A stretch of 64,000 nt of DNA from Treponema sp. (GTDB lineage: Bacteria > Spirochaetota > Spirochaetia > Treponematales > Treponemataceae), in NCBI GenBank assembly GCA_012520945.1, contig JAAYNH010000056.1, positions 28,416-92,415 of the forward strand, read 5' to 3'. The translations under genes were made by a program, and so were the position numbers. Below, piece after piece: positions 43,929 through 51,554 of the stretch. Each line of letters starts with the position of its first letter. The stretch's first letter is position 1. A model generated the notes under the pieces. The model was not told where the DNA came from. It worked only from the letters and a program-made list of their open reading frames with translations, and did no database searches.

Positions 43929-44582
43929 ATGTTCTCACATTGTTATAAATGTTTCCGACCCAAAGTTTCTTGTTACTGTTGTCAAATTAAACCGTTTAAC
44001 TGTGGCATCAAATTTATTTTCTTAATGCATCCTAAAGAAGCATATCACATGAAAACCGGAACAGGAAGACTTTCACATCTCTTTTTAGAAGAATCTGAAA
44101 TTATAATAGGAACTGATTTTACAGAAAACAAACGACTTAATGAACTTTTGAACGATAATCATTATTACCCTGTTTTACTTTATCCTGATAAAAATGCATG
44201 GACAACACAAAACAATGAATTTAAAAATACAATAGCAGAAAAAACTCTTTTAGTAATTATACTTGATGCAACTTGGTTTTTTGCAAAAAAAATGCTACGG
44301 CTAAGTTTAAATTTGCATAATTTACCTAAACTTTCTTTTTACACTGAATATACTTCACAATTTATATTCAAAAAACAACCGGCAAAGGAATGTCTTTCAA
44401 CAATAGAATCATGTTATTATTTGATAAAAGAACTTCAAGATGTTTACATAGTAAAAAAAGATATTAATCCCGAACCCCTTATGGAGCTTTTTAAGAAAAT
44501 GATAACGTATCAGCTTGATGCAGAAAAAAAAAGACTTGACTCCGGCGAACCATCAAGATATTCACGCAAAATCAAGCCTTAA
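43929..44582 (+). CDS. DTW-domain protein, probable tRNA-uridine aminocarboxypropyltransferase
   Basis: 217 residues. An N-terminal cysteine cluster (CYKCFRPKVSCYC) is followed by MHPKEAYHMKTGTGRLSHLFL and the DTW signature as LDATWFFAKKML, with a late EPSRYSRK. DTW proteins (TapT/TuaA in E. coli) transfer the aminocarboxypropyl group of SAM to uridine to make acp3U in tRNA. TATACT ends 6 bases before the ATG and there is no ribosome site. It converges on purO, the stops being 10 bases apart. Confidence 0.85.
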   Translation: MFSHCYKCFRPKVSCYCCQIKPFNCGIKFIFLMHPKEAYHMKTGTGRLSHLFLEESEIIIGTDFTENKRLNELLNDNHYYPVLLYPDKNAWTTQNNEFKNTIAEKTLLVIILDATWFFAKKMLRLSLNLHNLPKLSFYTEYTSQFIFKKQPAKECLSTIESCYYLIKELQDVYIVKKDINPEPLMELFKKMITYQLDAEKKRLDSGEPSRYSRKIKP

Positions 44583-44592
44583 TCTTGTATCA

Positions 44593-45309
44593 TTATTTTA
44601 CATTTTTATTTATTATCCTGGTATTCCATTTGCCTGTTTTAATATCTATAAATCTAACAAATAAACTTATTTTATTTTCTTCATTTAACGAAGACCAAAT
44701 TTTTTTTGAAAACTCATCAATATTTCCGGAAATTTCAACTAATTTAGGCTCTCCTTCGAAACTTGGCAAAGGATTTTCATCTTTCATATAAGTATGAATA
44801 AAACGTGCTTTTCCCGCAGGAGGATTTTCATATGCAAATGTAAATCCATTACAACTTTCAGGATTACCTTCATCACTTTTTAAAATGGACATAGCAAAAT
44901 TATAAGTGCCTTTTTCAATATGCAACACACCTGAAATTCGTGGCGTATAATTTGGTGCATCCGGCTCAAATTCACGCATTCGTAAACTTTGCTCAAAAGT
45001 ATATTGATTATCCAAGCCATCATAAATTGTATCGGTTTGATCTCCATTCGTTACAATTGTTTTGTTTCCTAAAACACGCACCGGTGCATAAATTATCAAA
45101 CTCGGATCAGTCATCTTAGATGAATCAAATGCTTGAGTTTTAATTCCTTCCCCGTCTTCTACAAAAATACGGTTACGACTATTTTCGCTACGTCCCATAA
45201 TAAAATATGCCATTACAGCATTATTTCCATCATCACTTTTACCAATTATGATTCCGCGCCCGTGATAAGAATTTTCTTTTAATTCTTTTTCTATTGATAT
45301 AACATTCAT
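44593..45309 (-). CDS. purO: IMP cyclohydrolase, PurO type
   Basis: 238 residues matching the PurO/IMP_cyclohyd family: YHGRGIIIGKSDDGNNAVMAYFIMGRSENSRNR, KMTDPSLIIYAPVRVLG, IVTNGDQTDTIYDGL, EPDAPNYTPRISGVL and NPLPSFEGEPKLVEI. It closes FAICAR to IMP, the last step of purine synthesis, replacing the cyclohydrolase half of PurH. The family was defined in archaea and also occurs in some anaerobic bacteria. A separate AICAR formyltransferase would be needed and is not in the window. There is no ribosome site; a TTGAAA/TAAAAT promoter ends 6 bases before the ATG. Confidence 0.88.
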   Translation of the reverse strand: MNVISIEKELKENSYHGRGIIIGKSDDGNNAVMAYFIMGRSENSRNRIFVEDGEGIKTQAFDSSKMTDPSLIIYAPVRVLGNKTIVTNGDQTDTIYDGLDNQYTFEQSLRMREFEPDAPNYTPRISGVLHIEKGTYNFAMSILKSDEGNPESCNGFTFAYENPPAGKARFIHTYMKDENPLPSFEGEPKLVEISGNIDEFSKKIWSSLNEENKISLFVRFIDIKTGKWNTRIINKNVK

Positions 45310-45315
45310 ATTATT

Positions 45316-45344
45316 ATTTTACTCTTTCATACTTTTTTTTTCAA
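45316..45344 (-). promoter_or_regulatory. Putative leaderless promoter of purO
   Basis: Minus strand TTGAAA (45339-45344), 17-bp spacer, TAAAAT (45316-45321), 6 bases to the ATG at 45309. Confidence 0.5.
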
Positions 45345-45398
45345 TAACTTGTTTTACTGCGACATCATATGTCCCGCATAACAATATATATTTATAAT

Positions 45399-46442
45399 AT
45401 GAAAACAAAAACTTACTATTCAATTATTGCAAAAGACAAAGATTTTTCTCTCTGTAACAAATGGTTTTTTCAAAAATCTTCTACCGGAGAACTTATTCTT
45501 ATTGATAATACAAATTTAATAGAAGAAATTAATAAAACCGTGTGCGATTTTTCCATAGATATTAGCCCTTTTTTTTCTACTTCTTGGTATACATATTTTG
45601 ATAATAAACTCTTTTCTAAAATTTTCATTGAGGTTCACGGTTCAAAAAATTTTGAAAATACTTCTTTTTTTCCATATCTTATACGCATTTCTTCTTTGTT
45701 AGTTGCCATAAATGCAAAAGATAGTTTACTTGTTTATGAACTATTACAACGCCACCAAAAAACTTTAATGAAATTTCCTAAACTTACCATGCAAATTTTA
45801 AAGCCCTTTTCAGTTGAAACACTTTTTACTTCTATTTATGGTGGCTTTAATTACTTTTCTGAAACGGATTTGCAAAAAGTATTAAATGGCAACTTTAACA
45901 AAACTCCACACGAATGGAACATTGTTGAATGTCTTTTTCATGCAAGCAAAGATAGGCTTTTTGCGAAAACTTCTATAAAAGGAACAAAGAATCCTAAAGA
46001 ATTAATGATTGAATTTTTTAAAAATAATACAGATGTTGTTTTAACAATGAGCTTAGTCGGTACAAATTTTGAGTCTTGGGTTCCACAAAACTTAAATTAT
46101 CTTAGCATTAAACTTCAAAAAGCACAAAAAAAAGATTTTCTACACGGTACGCATTTTACAACAAAAGCACGTGAGCACATTTTTTCTAAAACAAATAGCA
46201 TTGTAAAAGCTGAACCACAAAATCCATTTGACACCAATGCAATTGCAGTTTTTTTTCATGACATTCAGGCAAAGGCAAAAGGTCAATATGTTTTTCAAAA
46301 AGCAGGTTATCTTAGACGCACCGGAGCTGAAATTATTCGTCGTTCACGTCCTAATAAACTTATCTTTGATTCAAAATTATTTAGAATAGGTAATGCTTTT
46401 TCAAACCAATTATCAACAGTTGTAATTTCTATCACAATCTAA
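45399..46442 (+). CDS. HIRAN-like domain protein
   Basis: 347 residues from ATG 45399 (MKTKTYYSIIAKD); an open frame 10 codons longer is less likely. The N-terminal 250 residues match no family I know: an aromatic-rich first part (NKWFFQKSSTGELILIDN) and a helical middle. The C-terminal part (about 250-347) resembles HIRAN: GTHFTTKAREHIFSKTNSIVKAEPQNPFDTNAIAVFFHD, then VFQKAGYLRRTGAEII. HIRAN domains recognise DNA 3' ends or damaged DNA and are usually joined to helicases or nucleases, absent here. TATAAT touches the start codon and TATATT ends 6 bases before it. The stop overlaps that of the convergent hydrolase by 4 bases. Confidence 0.62.
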   Translation: MKTKTYYSIIAKDKDFSLCNKWFFQKSSTGELILIDNTNLIEEINKTVCDFSIDISPFFSTSWYTYFDNKLFSKIFIEVHGSKNFENTSFFPYLIRISSLLVAINAKDSLLVYELLQRHQKTLMKFPKLTMQILKPFSVETLFTSIYGGFNYFSETDLQKVLNGNFNKTPHEWNIVECLFHASKDRLFAKTSIKGTKNPKELMIEFFKNNTDVVLTMSLVGTNFESWVPQNLNYLSIKLQKAQKKDFLHGTHFTTKAREHIFSKTNSIVKAEPQNPFDTNAIAVFFHDIQAKAKGQYVFQKAGYLRRTGAEIIRRSRPNKLIFDSKLFRIGNAFSNQLSTVVISITI

Positions 46443-47374
46443 AATTCATTTATAAAAAATAAACCAGTGTTTTTTAAAAATTCTTTTACAGTTTTTTCAT
46501 ACAAAAACGCATCTTTAATAATACATTTAGCATGTTCTGCTTCAGGAAAACTAATCTTCATTTTTGGACAATGTTTTGCACTATCATAAAGCATTGTCAT
46601 GTGTGAAGCAGATATTAATTCATCTTTATCACCATGTATAAAGCAAATAGGCGTTTTAACTTTTGTAATTGCTTTATATGGATTAACTTTACCTAAAATC
46701 AGTCTAAATTTTAAGACAGATGCTAGATTAATAAAATAATACATAAATACAGGTTTTTTTTCTTTTTTAAGTGCATCTTTAATAAATTTTTTTGCACTAT
46801 AAAAAGCACAATCTGAAAATGTAAACATTAAATTTTCTTTTTGTAATTTTTTTGTTGCAAATAAAGTTGTAACCGCACCCATTGACTCTCCATGCAAACC
46901 AAAAAGCGTGTCATCACCAAATTTATTTTTTAAATATTGTACAATTTCATATAAGTCTTTTGACTCAGTCAACCCCAATTTTACATTATGTGATTTAGTT
47001 TTTCCATGACCACGTAAATCATAAACAACAGTTGAAAATCCTAACTTCCAAAACAAATTTGCATATTTAATACTATTTAAATGCATACCGCGTAGTCCGT
47101 GAGAAATTATAACTATTTTCTTGTTTTTTTCAAAATTAGACTGTTTATTTAAAATGCAATATAGCTCATAATCATCAAAGGATTTTACCCAAAACTCTTC
47201 TTTGGGTAAAGTTTCCCAAATCTGCCAAAATCCTTCTTTTTCACACCGTATTTTTAATTCTTCTTCCGTATGCAATTTTGGCTGTGAACACATTTTTGCC
47301 GGCTTTATGCTTTTTACAGTCAAGAAACCTATAGAAAATAAAATTAACATTAAAACAATAGTTCTAATGAGCAT
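46439..47374 (-). CDS. Membrane-anchored alpha/beta hydrolase
   Basis: 311 residues. One N-terminal membrane helix (about 4-23) is followed by an alpha/beta-hydrolase fold: VIISHGLRGMHLN oxyanion strand, VVYDLRGHGKT, nucleophile elbow GLHGESMGA with catalytic Ser, CFIHGDKDELI with the acid and EAEHAKCI with the His. It is related to the YqkD/FrsA-like esterase group; the substrate is unknown. An AAAGGAAAG site precedes the ATG. It follows the HD-GYP gene by 16 bases and is probably the third gene of that operon. Confidence 0.88.
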   Translation of the reverse strand: MLIRTIVLMLILFSIGFLTVKSIKPAKMCSQPKLHTEEELKIRCEKEGFWQIWETLPKEEFWVKSFDDYELYCILNKQSNFEKNKKIVIISHGLRGMHLNSIKYANLFWKLGFSTVVYDLRGHGKTKSHNVKLGLTESKDLYEIVQYLKNKFGDDTLFGLHGESMGAVTTLFATKKLQKENLMFTFSDCAFYSAKKFIKDALKKEKKPVFMYYFINLASVLKFRLILGKVNPYKAITKVKTPICFIHGDKDELISASHMTMLYDSAKHCPKMKISFPEAEHAKCIIKDAFLYEKTVKEFLKNTGLFFINEF

Positions 47375-47390
47375 TTTACACTTTCCTTTT

Positions 47391-48878
47391 TTAAAGAACC
47401 GCGTCTAAAGCCTCAACAACCTTTGCATCATAAATATTCGGTCTGGATTTTAATTCTTCCAATGCACTTTCTTTATCAGATATTCCACGATAATTACGTC
47501 GAGAAATTAATGCGACAAAACTTTCTGCAACACGTAAAATACGTGCAATATCAGGAATTTTATCGCCTGTAATTCCATAAGGATAACCGGAACCATCCAT
47601 ATTTTCATGATGCATTAAAACTGCATCTTCAAAAACTTGCCTATACTCTTTTGGAACAAAGCCTAATTGTTCTACACTCTTTTTCACATGGTCACGAATT
47701 TCTGCTTTTTGCTCATCAGATAATTTTCCTGTAATACTAAACAAATTTCTATCAATTAATAAAAAACCTGCATCATAAACCATAGCCGCACAAAAATATA
47801 ATGACGATAAAAAAGAACCGAATTGCATTTGTTGAGAAATTTTGAAAACCATTTCAGAGACGTTTTTTGAATTATTTTTGCGTCCTGTTACATTATCCAC
47901 TTCTGCACCTAAGCGTTCACATTTAATGGCCAAATCTTTAAGCACTTCTTCTTCTTTTTGAGACATTTCTGACTGGGCTAAAGCAACATAACTTAACTTT
48001 GACCTACCTGCAGAACGCAAATTTTCATCACTGCCATCGCCAATGCCAATTATGCCACCACGTCCGTCCATTCCGGAAATACGTGCAACCATTTCCATTG
48101 TTGCTTCAAACTGTTCTCTTTGTTTTCTACTATTACGTAAATTTGCAGCTCCAACAACCAAAACAATAATAAAGATTATTATTACTAAGGTAACGGTTGC
48201 AGCTAAAATAAAAAACAGCATCGTTGTGTTAGTCTTTGTAGTTTTTGTAGAGTCCTTTAAAGCAGCTTCAAAAGCATCTCTTTGCATTTCAAGGCTTTTC
48301 TGTTGTGCTAAAAGCTCCAATTCTTTATCTTTTTGTTTATCCTCACGTGCCATTTCAAGCACTTTTTTTAAAACATCAAGTTCTTTATTAAGATTATTAA
48401 TTTGTTTTTTATATTCCGCTTCATTTTGAGATGCTTGAGCTGCAACCGCCGCTGCTGAAGTTCCTGATTTTGGCATTATAGTCGTTGTTGTTTGAGGAAT
48501 AGCTCCCCATGCAACATCTTGACTTTCAAGGGTGTTAATAACTTTCACCAAACGTGCAACACGCTCCGTACTCAAAAATTCATATTCAAGCAACTTATCT
48601 TTTACGCTACTAAATCCTTCCATATCACGCGTATCACGAATTTCTACCAAATATGAATAATAAACATTTTCCGCTAAAATTTCGACATTTTGTGGTACTT
48701 TATCTTGAGGATATTGACTTAAAACATAATTAATATAGTCAAACGCCTTTTTATACTCTCGCTTTGTGAGATTTTCATTTGCTGCATCAAGATAGCGTTC
48801 AATTAAAGCACCTTGAGAAAAAAGAGTAACCAATAATGACAAAAACACGCAAACCAGAACAACTCTCTTTTTAGTCAT
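47391..48878 (-). CDS. Transmembrane protein with periplasmic coiled coil and degenerate HD-GYP domain
   Basis: 495 residues from ATG 48876-48878 (MTKKRVVLVC), with GGAG about 10 bases upstream. A signal-like helix is followed by a helical, TPR-like periplasmic part (YLDAANENLTKREYKKAFDYINYVLSQYP), a coiled coil (about 160-215) and a TM helix (about 225-248, LFFILAATVTLVIIIFIIVLVV). A cytoplasmic HD-GYP-like domain (about 330-495) closes the chain. HHENMDGSGYPYGITG is conserved, but the HD dyad is YD (AAMVYDAGFLL) and ADxxDA reads AESFVAL. Phosphodiesterase activity is therefore doubtful and a c-di-GMP-binding or scaffold role is possible. It overlaps the upstream barrel gene by 8 bases. Confidence 0.82.
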   Translation of the reverse strand: MTKKRVVLVCVFLSLLVTLFSQGALIERYLDAANENLTKREYKKAFDYINYVLSQYPQDKVPQNVEILAENVYYSYLVEIRDTRDMEGFSSVKDKLLEYEFLSTERVARLVKVINTLESQDVAWGAIPQTTTTIMPKSGTSAAAVAAQASQNEAEYKKQINNLNKELDVLKKVLEMAREDKQKDKELELLAQQKSLEMQRDAFEAALKDSTKTTKTNTTMLFFILAATVTLVIIIFIIVLVVGAANLRNSRKQREQFEATMEMVARISGMDGRGGIIGIGDGSDENLRSAGRSKLSYVALAQSEMSQKEEEVLKDLAIKCERLGAEVDNVTGRKNNSKNVSEMVFKISQQMQFGSFLSSLYFCAAMVYDAGFLLIDRNLFSITGKLSDEQKAEIRDHVKKSVEQLGFVPKEYRQVFEDAVLMHHENMDGSGYPYGITGDKIPDIARILRVAESFVALISRRNYRGISDKESALEELKSRPNIYDAKVVEALDAVL

Positions 48879-49980
48879 TTTTTCCAACTCCAATACTTAT
48901 TATAATTTTTGTTTGATTATGTATACCTAAGGTTGTCAAAGAAAAAGTATCTATTAATGCAAGATTTAAACCAACTTTTAAATTATTTAAATCTGCCATT
49001 TCTAACAAAGCATTTACACCCACTTCAAAACTTGTATTTACTCCGGAATTAAACAAATGTCCAAAATTATAATCGGCATATCCATTAAATGTAAAATTTC
49101 CGGCAGAAAAATCCTTAAATCCTATTCCGAATGTTGGACCTAAAAATTCTTCAGGGATAGATGTTGTTGCGTCAGTCGTTCTATCAACACTTGTTATCGT
49201 ATTAACATAACCAGCTCTAAAAGTTAAATGCCTGCTAATTCGATTAATTGAACCGACAGCACTAGCTTTTATAGATGTTAAAATATTTAGATAACCTGCA
49301 AAAGGCATGAGTAAAATATCCGCAAACGCTTCTCCTCCAATGGAAAAACTGTCCGAATGATACATTATATTTAAATTTGCAGCTAATCCATATTTAGGAC
49401 TAAAGTTTCCTGCGTCCAAAACAACACCAATGTCTGCCACACCTAAATAAAAACCCCAAGAAATTTGACCAAAACGCATATTGTAGTCCTGATCTAAAAA
49501 AACCGTTTCTCCGGATGAAACATTTGTTACAGGTTTATACTCTCTTTTTATAGTATCTTTTGTTCTAGACTCTTCATTTTGCCTTCTAAATTCTTCAAGC
49601 TGTTTTTTTTGTTCTTCGGCTTTTTGTTGTTCATTGCGTTTTGCAATTGCTTTTTCAACGGAAGTATAAAATGAAAGTGCTTCAAAGTTGTCCATATTTG
49701 CATCAATTAATGCCATAGTTGCTTCAGCGGCAAAATCCAATTCGTTATTTATAAGCAAATCACGTGAATTTTTTAAAATATATGATTCAACTGCAGGATA
49801 ATCTTTTGCTTTTCGTTTTTCGGCAATCACTTCTTTTAAAGCATTGATATCTTTAGAGCGAAAAGCCGCATCAATTTTTCTATTTATATCGGAAGATGAC
49901 TGAGCAACAACACAAACAACAGACAAAATCATAAATATCAAAATAAAAATATATTTAACAAAATACTTCAGTCTTTGCAT
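48871..49980 (-). CDS. Exported protein: periplasmic helical/coiled-coil part plus outer-membrane barrel-like part
   Basis: 369 residues. Signal peptide (cleavage after VVCVVA, residue about 26). About 30-140 is helical with a Lys/Glu/Gln-rich coiled coil (KAIAKRNEQQKAEEQKKQLEEFR). About 165-369 alternates aromatic and small residues in strands (ISWGFYLGVADIGVVLDAGNFSPKYGLAANLNIMYH and onward), typical of an outer-membrane barrel. No catalytic motif is seen. It has a strong GGAGG site, and its stop overlaps the start of the HD-GYP gene, so the two products are made together. A barrel with a periplasmic arm next to an inner-membrane sensor with a periplasmic arm suggests contact across the periplasm; this is inference. 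Confidence 0.7.
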   Translation of the reverse strand: MQRLKYFVKYIFILIFMILSVVCVVAQSSSDINRKIDAAFRSKDINALKEVIAEKRKAKDYPAVESYILKNSRDLLINNELDFAAEATMALIDANMDNFEALSFYTSVEKAIAKRNEQQKAEEQKKQLEEFRRQNEESRTKDTIKREYKPVTNVSSGETVFLDQDYNMRFGQISWGFYLGVADIGVVLDAGNFSPKYGLAANLNIMYHSDSFSIGGEAFADILLMPFAGYLNILTSIKASAVGSINRISRHLTFRAGYVNTITSVDRTTDATTSIPEEFLGPTFGIGFKDFSAGNFTFNGYADYNFGHLFNSGVNTSFEVGVNALLEMADLNNLKVGLNLALIDTFSLTTLGIHNQTKIIISIGVGKND

Positions 49981-50069
49981 TTAATTTTCCTCCATATATT
50001 GTCATTATATTATAAACTCAAAATAATAAATTAACAAGTAAACTCTTACAAAAACCCTTAAAAATGTTC

Positions 50070-50098
50070 TTTAAAAACTTTTTATTTCGTGTTATAAT
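50070..50098 (+). promoter_or_regulatory. Putative short-leader promoter of the solute-binding-like gene
   Basis: TTTAAA (50070-50075), 17-bp spacer, TATAAT (50093-50098), 7 bases to the ATG at 50106. No ribosome site. Confidence 0.45.
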
Positions 50099-50105
50099 TG
50101 TTAAC

Positions 50106-51308
50106 ATGAAATCTATAACTAAAAAGAATACTATAATATTATCGACATTTTTTTCAATTTTAATACTAATTTCTTTCGTAATAATTACTTTAATTAATAT
50201 AAAGTTAACATGTGTCGGGTTTTATCAAGTTTCTTCCGAAAATCAAAGGGCTATAGTGAGTTTTTTGCAAAAAAATCTTGCCCAAGATAACGGAAAACCT
50301 GTAAAATTCGGTATCATTACATATAATGAAAAAGAAGATTTTTTTACACAGTATGAACAAAATCCATGTGATTTACTTTTTACAAAAGATGGAGAAGTTT
50401 CAAGAACTTTTGCCAAATCGCAAAAATTAAAATTTAATCCTACTTTAATAGAAACGATGCCATCTACAATGAAAAAAACAAGCAAAAATATATATTATCC
50501 GATTATTTTTGATCATTTTGAAGTACTTTCAAAAACAAAAATACCTAACACTTTAGACTCTTTTGTAGAACATGCAAAATCTCTCATTGTAAATAACCAA
50601 AAATCCGTTTTTTTTGCCGGTAATGAAGATGAAACTCTTTTACAGCTTATTACTGCTTTGACTGAAGCAAAATATGGTTATGAAGGACTTAATTCAGTTA
50701 TTAAAGTGTTAAAACAAAATTGTGATTTTGCTTGTCTTTTAGATGCTAGAGTTGCTGAAAATGCCACTTTCCGTGATGTTTTACAAGAACTCATAAACTG
50801 GAAAAAATCTGGTATCTTATATGATGAAAACTATAATATGAAAGAATCCGATTTATTAGCAATGATTGAATATGGCTTACCTGAAATTGTCTTTTTACCG
50901 CTTTCCACTCATAGAAAAATTCCGAGCCGTTCTTTGGAAACTTATACATCAACAGTTTTTCCTGCGACAAATGTTTTTTCAAAACGTTGCTTAGTAGCTC
51001 CTGCCGTTGTAGGCATTCCCATTACCGAACGCAAGTTTTTTTCATCAAAAACTGCAACAAATATTCTTCAATCCATACTGGAAAGTGAAAATATGTCTCA
51101 ATTAGCTTTATCTTCAAAACTTATTCCTGCAAGTTTAAGTGCAAGAACTGCTGATATTCAAGCGTCAGATGCACGCCTTTGGATAGCAAGTGCTTCTTTA
51201 ACAACAAATCACATAGCTACCGAAAGTTTCCTGAGTGTTTCTAAAACTTATTTTTTAGCTGAAAGCATAAGAACATATTTGAAAACAAACGGCATAGTAA
51301 TTGAATAA
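50106..51308 (+). CDS. Membrane-anchored solute-binding-protein-like protein
   Basis: 400 residues from ATG 50106 (MKSITKKNTIILS); a frame 14 codons longer lies upstream of the likely promoter and was rejected. One N-terminal helix (about 9-31) is uncleaved in appearance and has no lipobox. The rest reads like a family 1 extracellular solute-binding fold: FGIITYNEKEDFFTQYEQNPCDLLFTKDG, IYYPIIFDHFEVLSKT, PNTLDSFVEHAK and a late SESMSQLALSSKLIPASLSARTAD-like helix. No transporter genes are adjacent, so the role is unknown; it may be a periplasmic sensor or chaperone-like binding protein. A bidirectional hairpin follows. Confidence 0.6.
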   Translation: MKSITKKNTIILSTFFSILILISFVIITLINIKLTCVGFYQVSSENQRAIVSFLQKNLAQDNGKPVKFGIITYNEKEDFFTQYEQNPCDLLFTKDGEVSRTFAKSQKLKFNPTLIETMPSTMKKTSKNIYYPIIFDHFEVLSKTKIPNTLDSFVEHAKSLIVNNQKSVFFAGNEDETLLQLITALTEAKYGYEGLNSVIKVLKQNCDFACLLDARVAENATFRDVLQELINWKKSGILYDENYNMKESDLLAMIEYGLPEIVFLPLSTHRKIPSRSLETYTSTVFPATNVFSKRCLVAPAVVGIPITERKFFSSKTATNILQSILESENMSQLALSSKLIPASLSARTADIQASDARLWIASASLTTNHIATESFLSVSKTYFLAESIRTYLKTNGIVIE

Positions 51309-51383
51309 AAATATTTGATTTGCTTGTAACTACGCTAATGTAAACAAAGCATTTCAGCGGTAAAGCATAACTTGTTATACGCA

Positions 51384-51419
51384 AAAAAACCACAGAATAT
51401 ATTATTCTGTGGTTTTTTT
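51384..51419. terminator. Bidirectional terminator between the solute-binding-like gene and the giant lipoprotein gene
   Basis: AACCACAGAAT and ATTCTGTGGTT form a perfect 11-bp stem with a 5-base loop, flanked by A on the left and T on the right. It serves both convergent genes. Confidence 0.9.
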
Positions 51420-51467
51420 ATATTTTTCATCAAGGTTCAGCCCTTTTCCAAACCGAACCTCACCTGC

Positions 51468-51505
51468 GGAGTTTTGTATTCATATGCATATGTATACAAA
51501 ACTCC
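51468..51505. repeat. 38-bp near-perfect palindrome downstream of the giant gene
   Basis: GGAGTTTTGTAT (51468-51479) and ATACAAAACTCC (51494-51505) flank a core that is itself palindromic (ATATGCATAT). Only one T/T pair fails to match. There is no T run, so it is not a typical terminator. Nothing else in 51420-51554 is recognised. Confidence 0.6.
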
Positions 51506-51554
51506 ATAAGCAAGCAGCAATGCACGCTTCGTTATCAGATTAGGTTTTCTCCTG

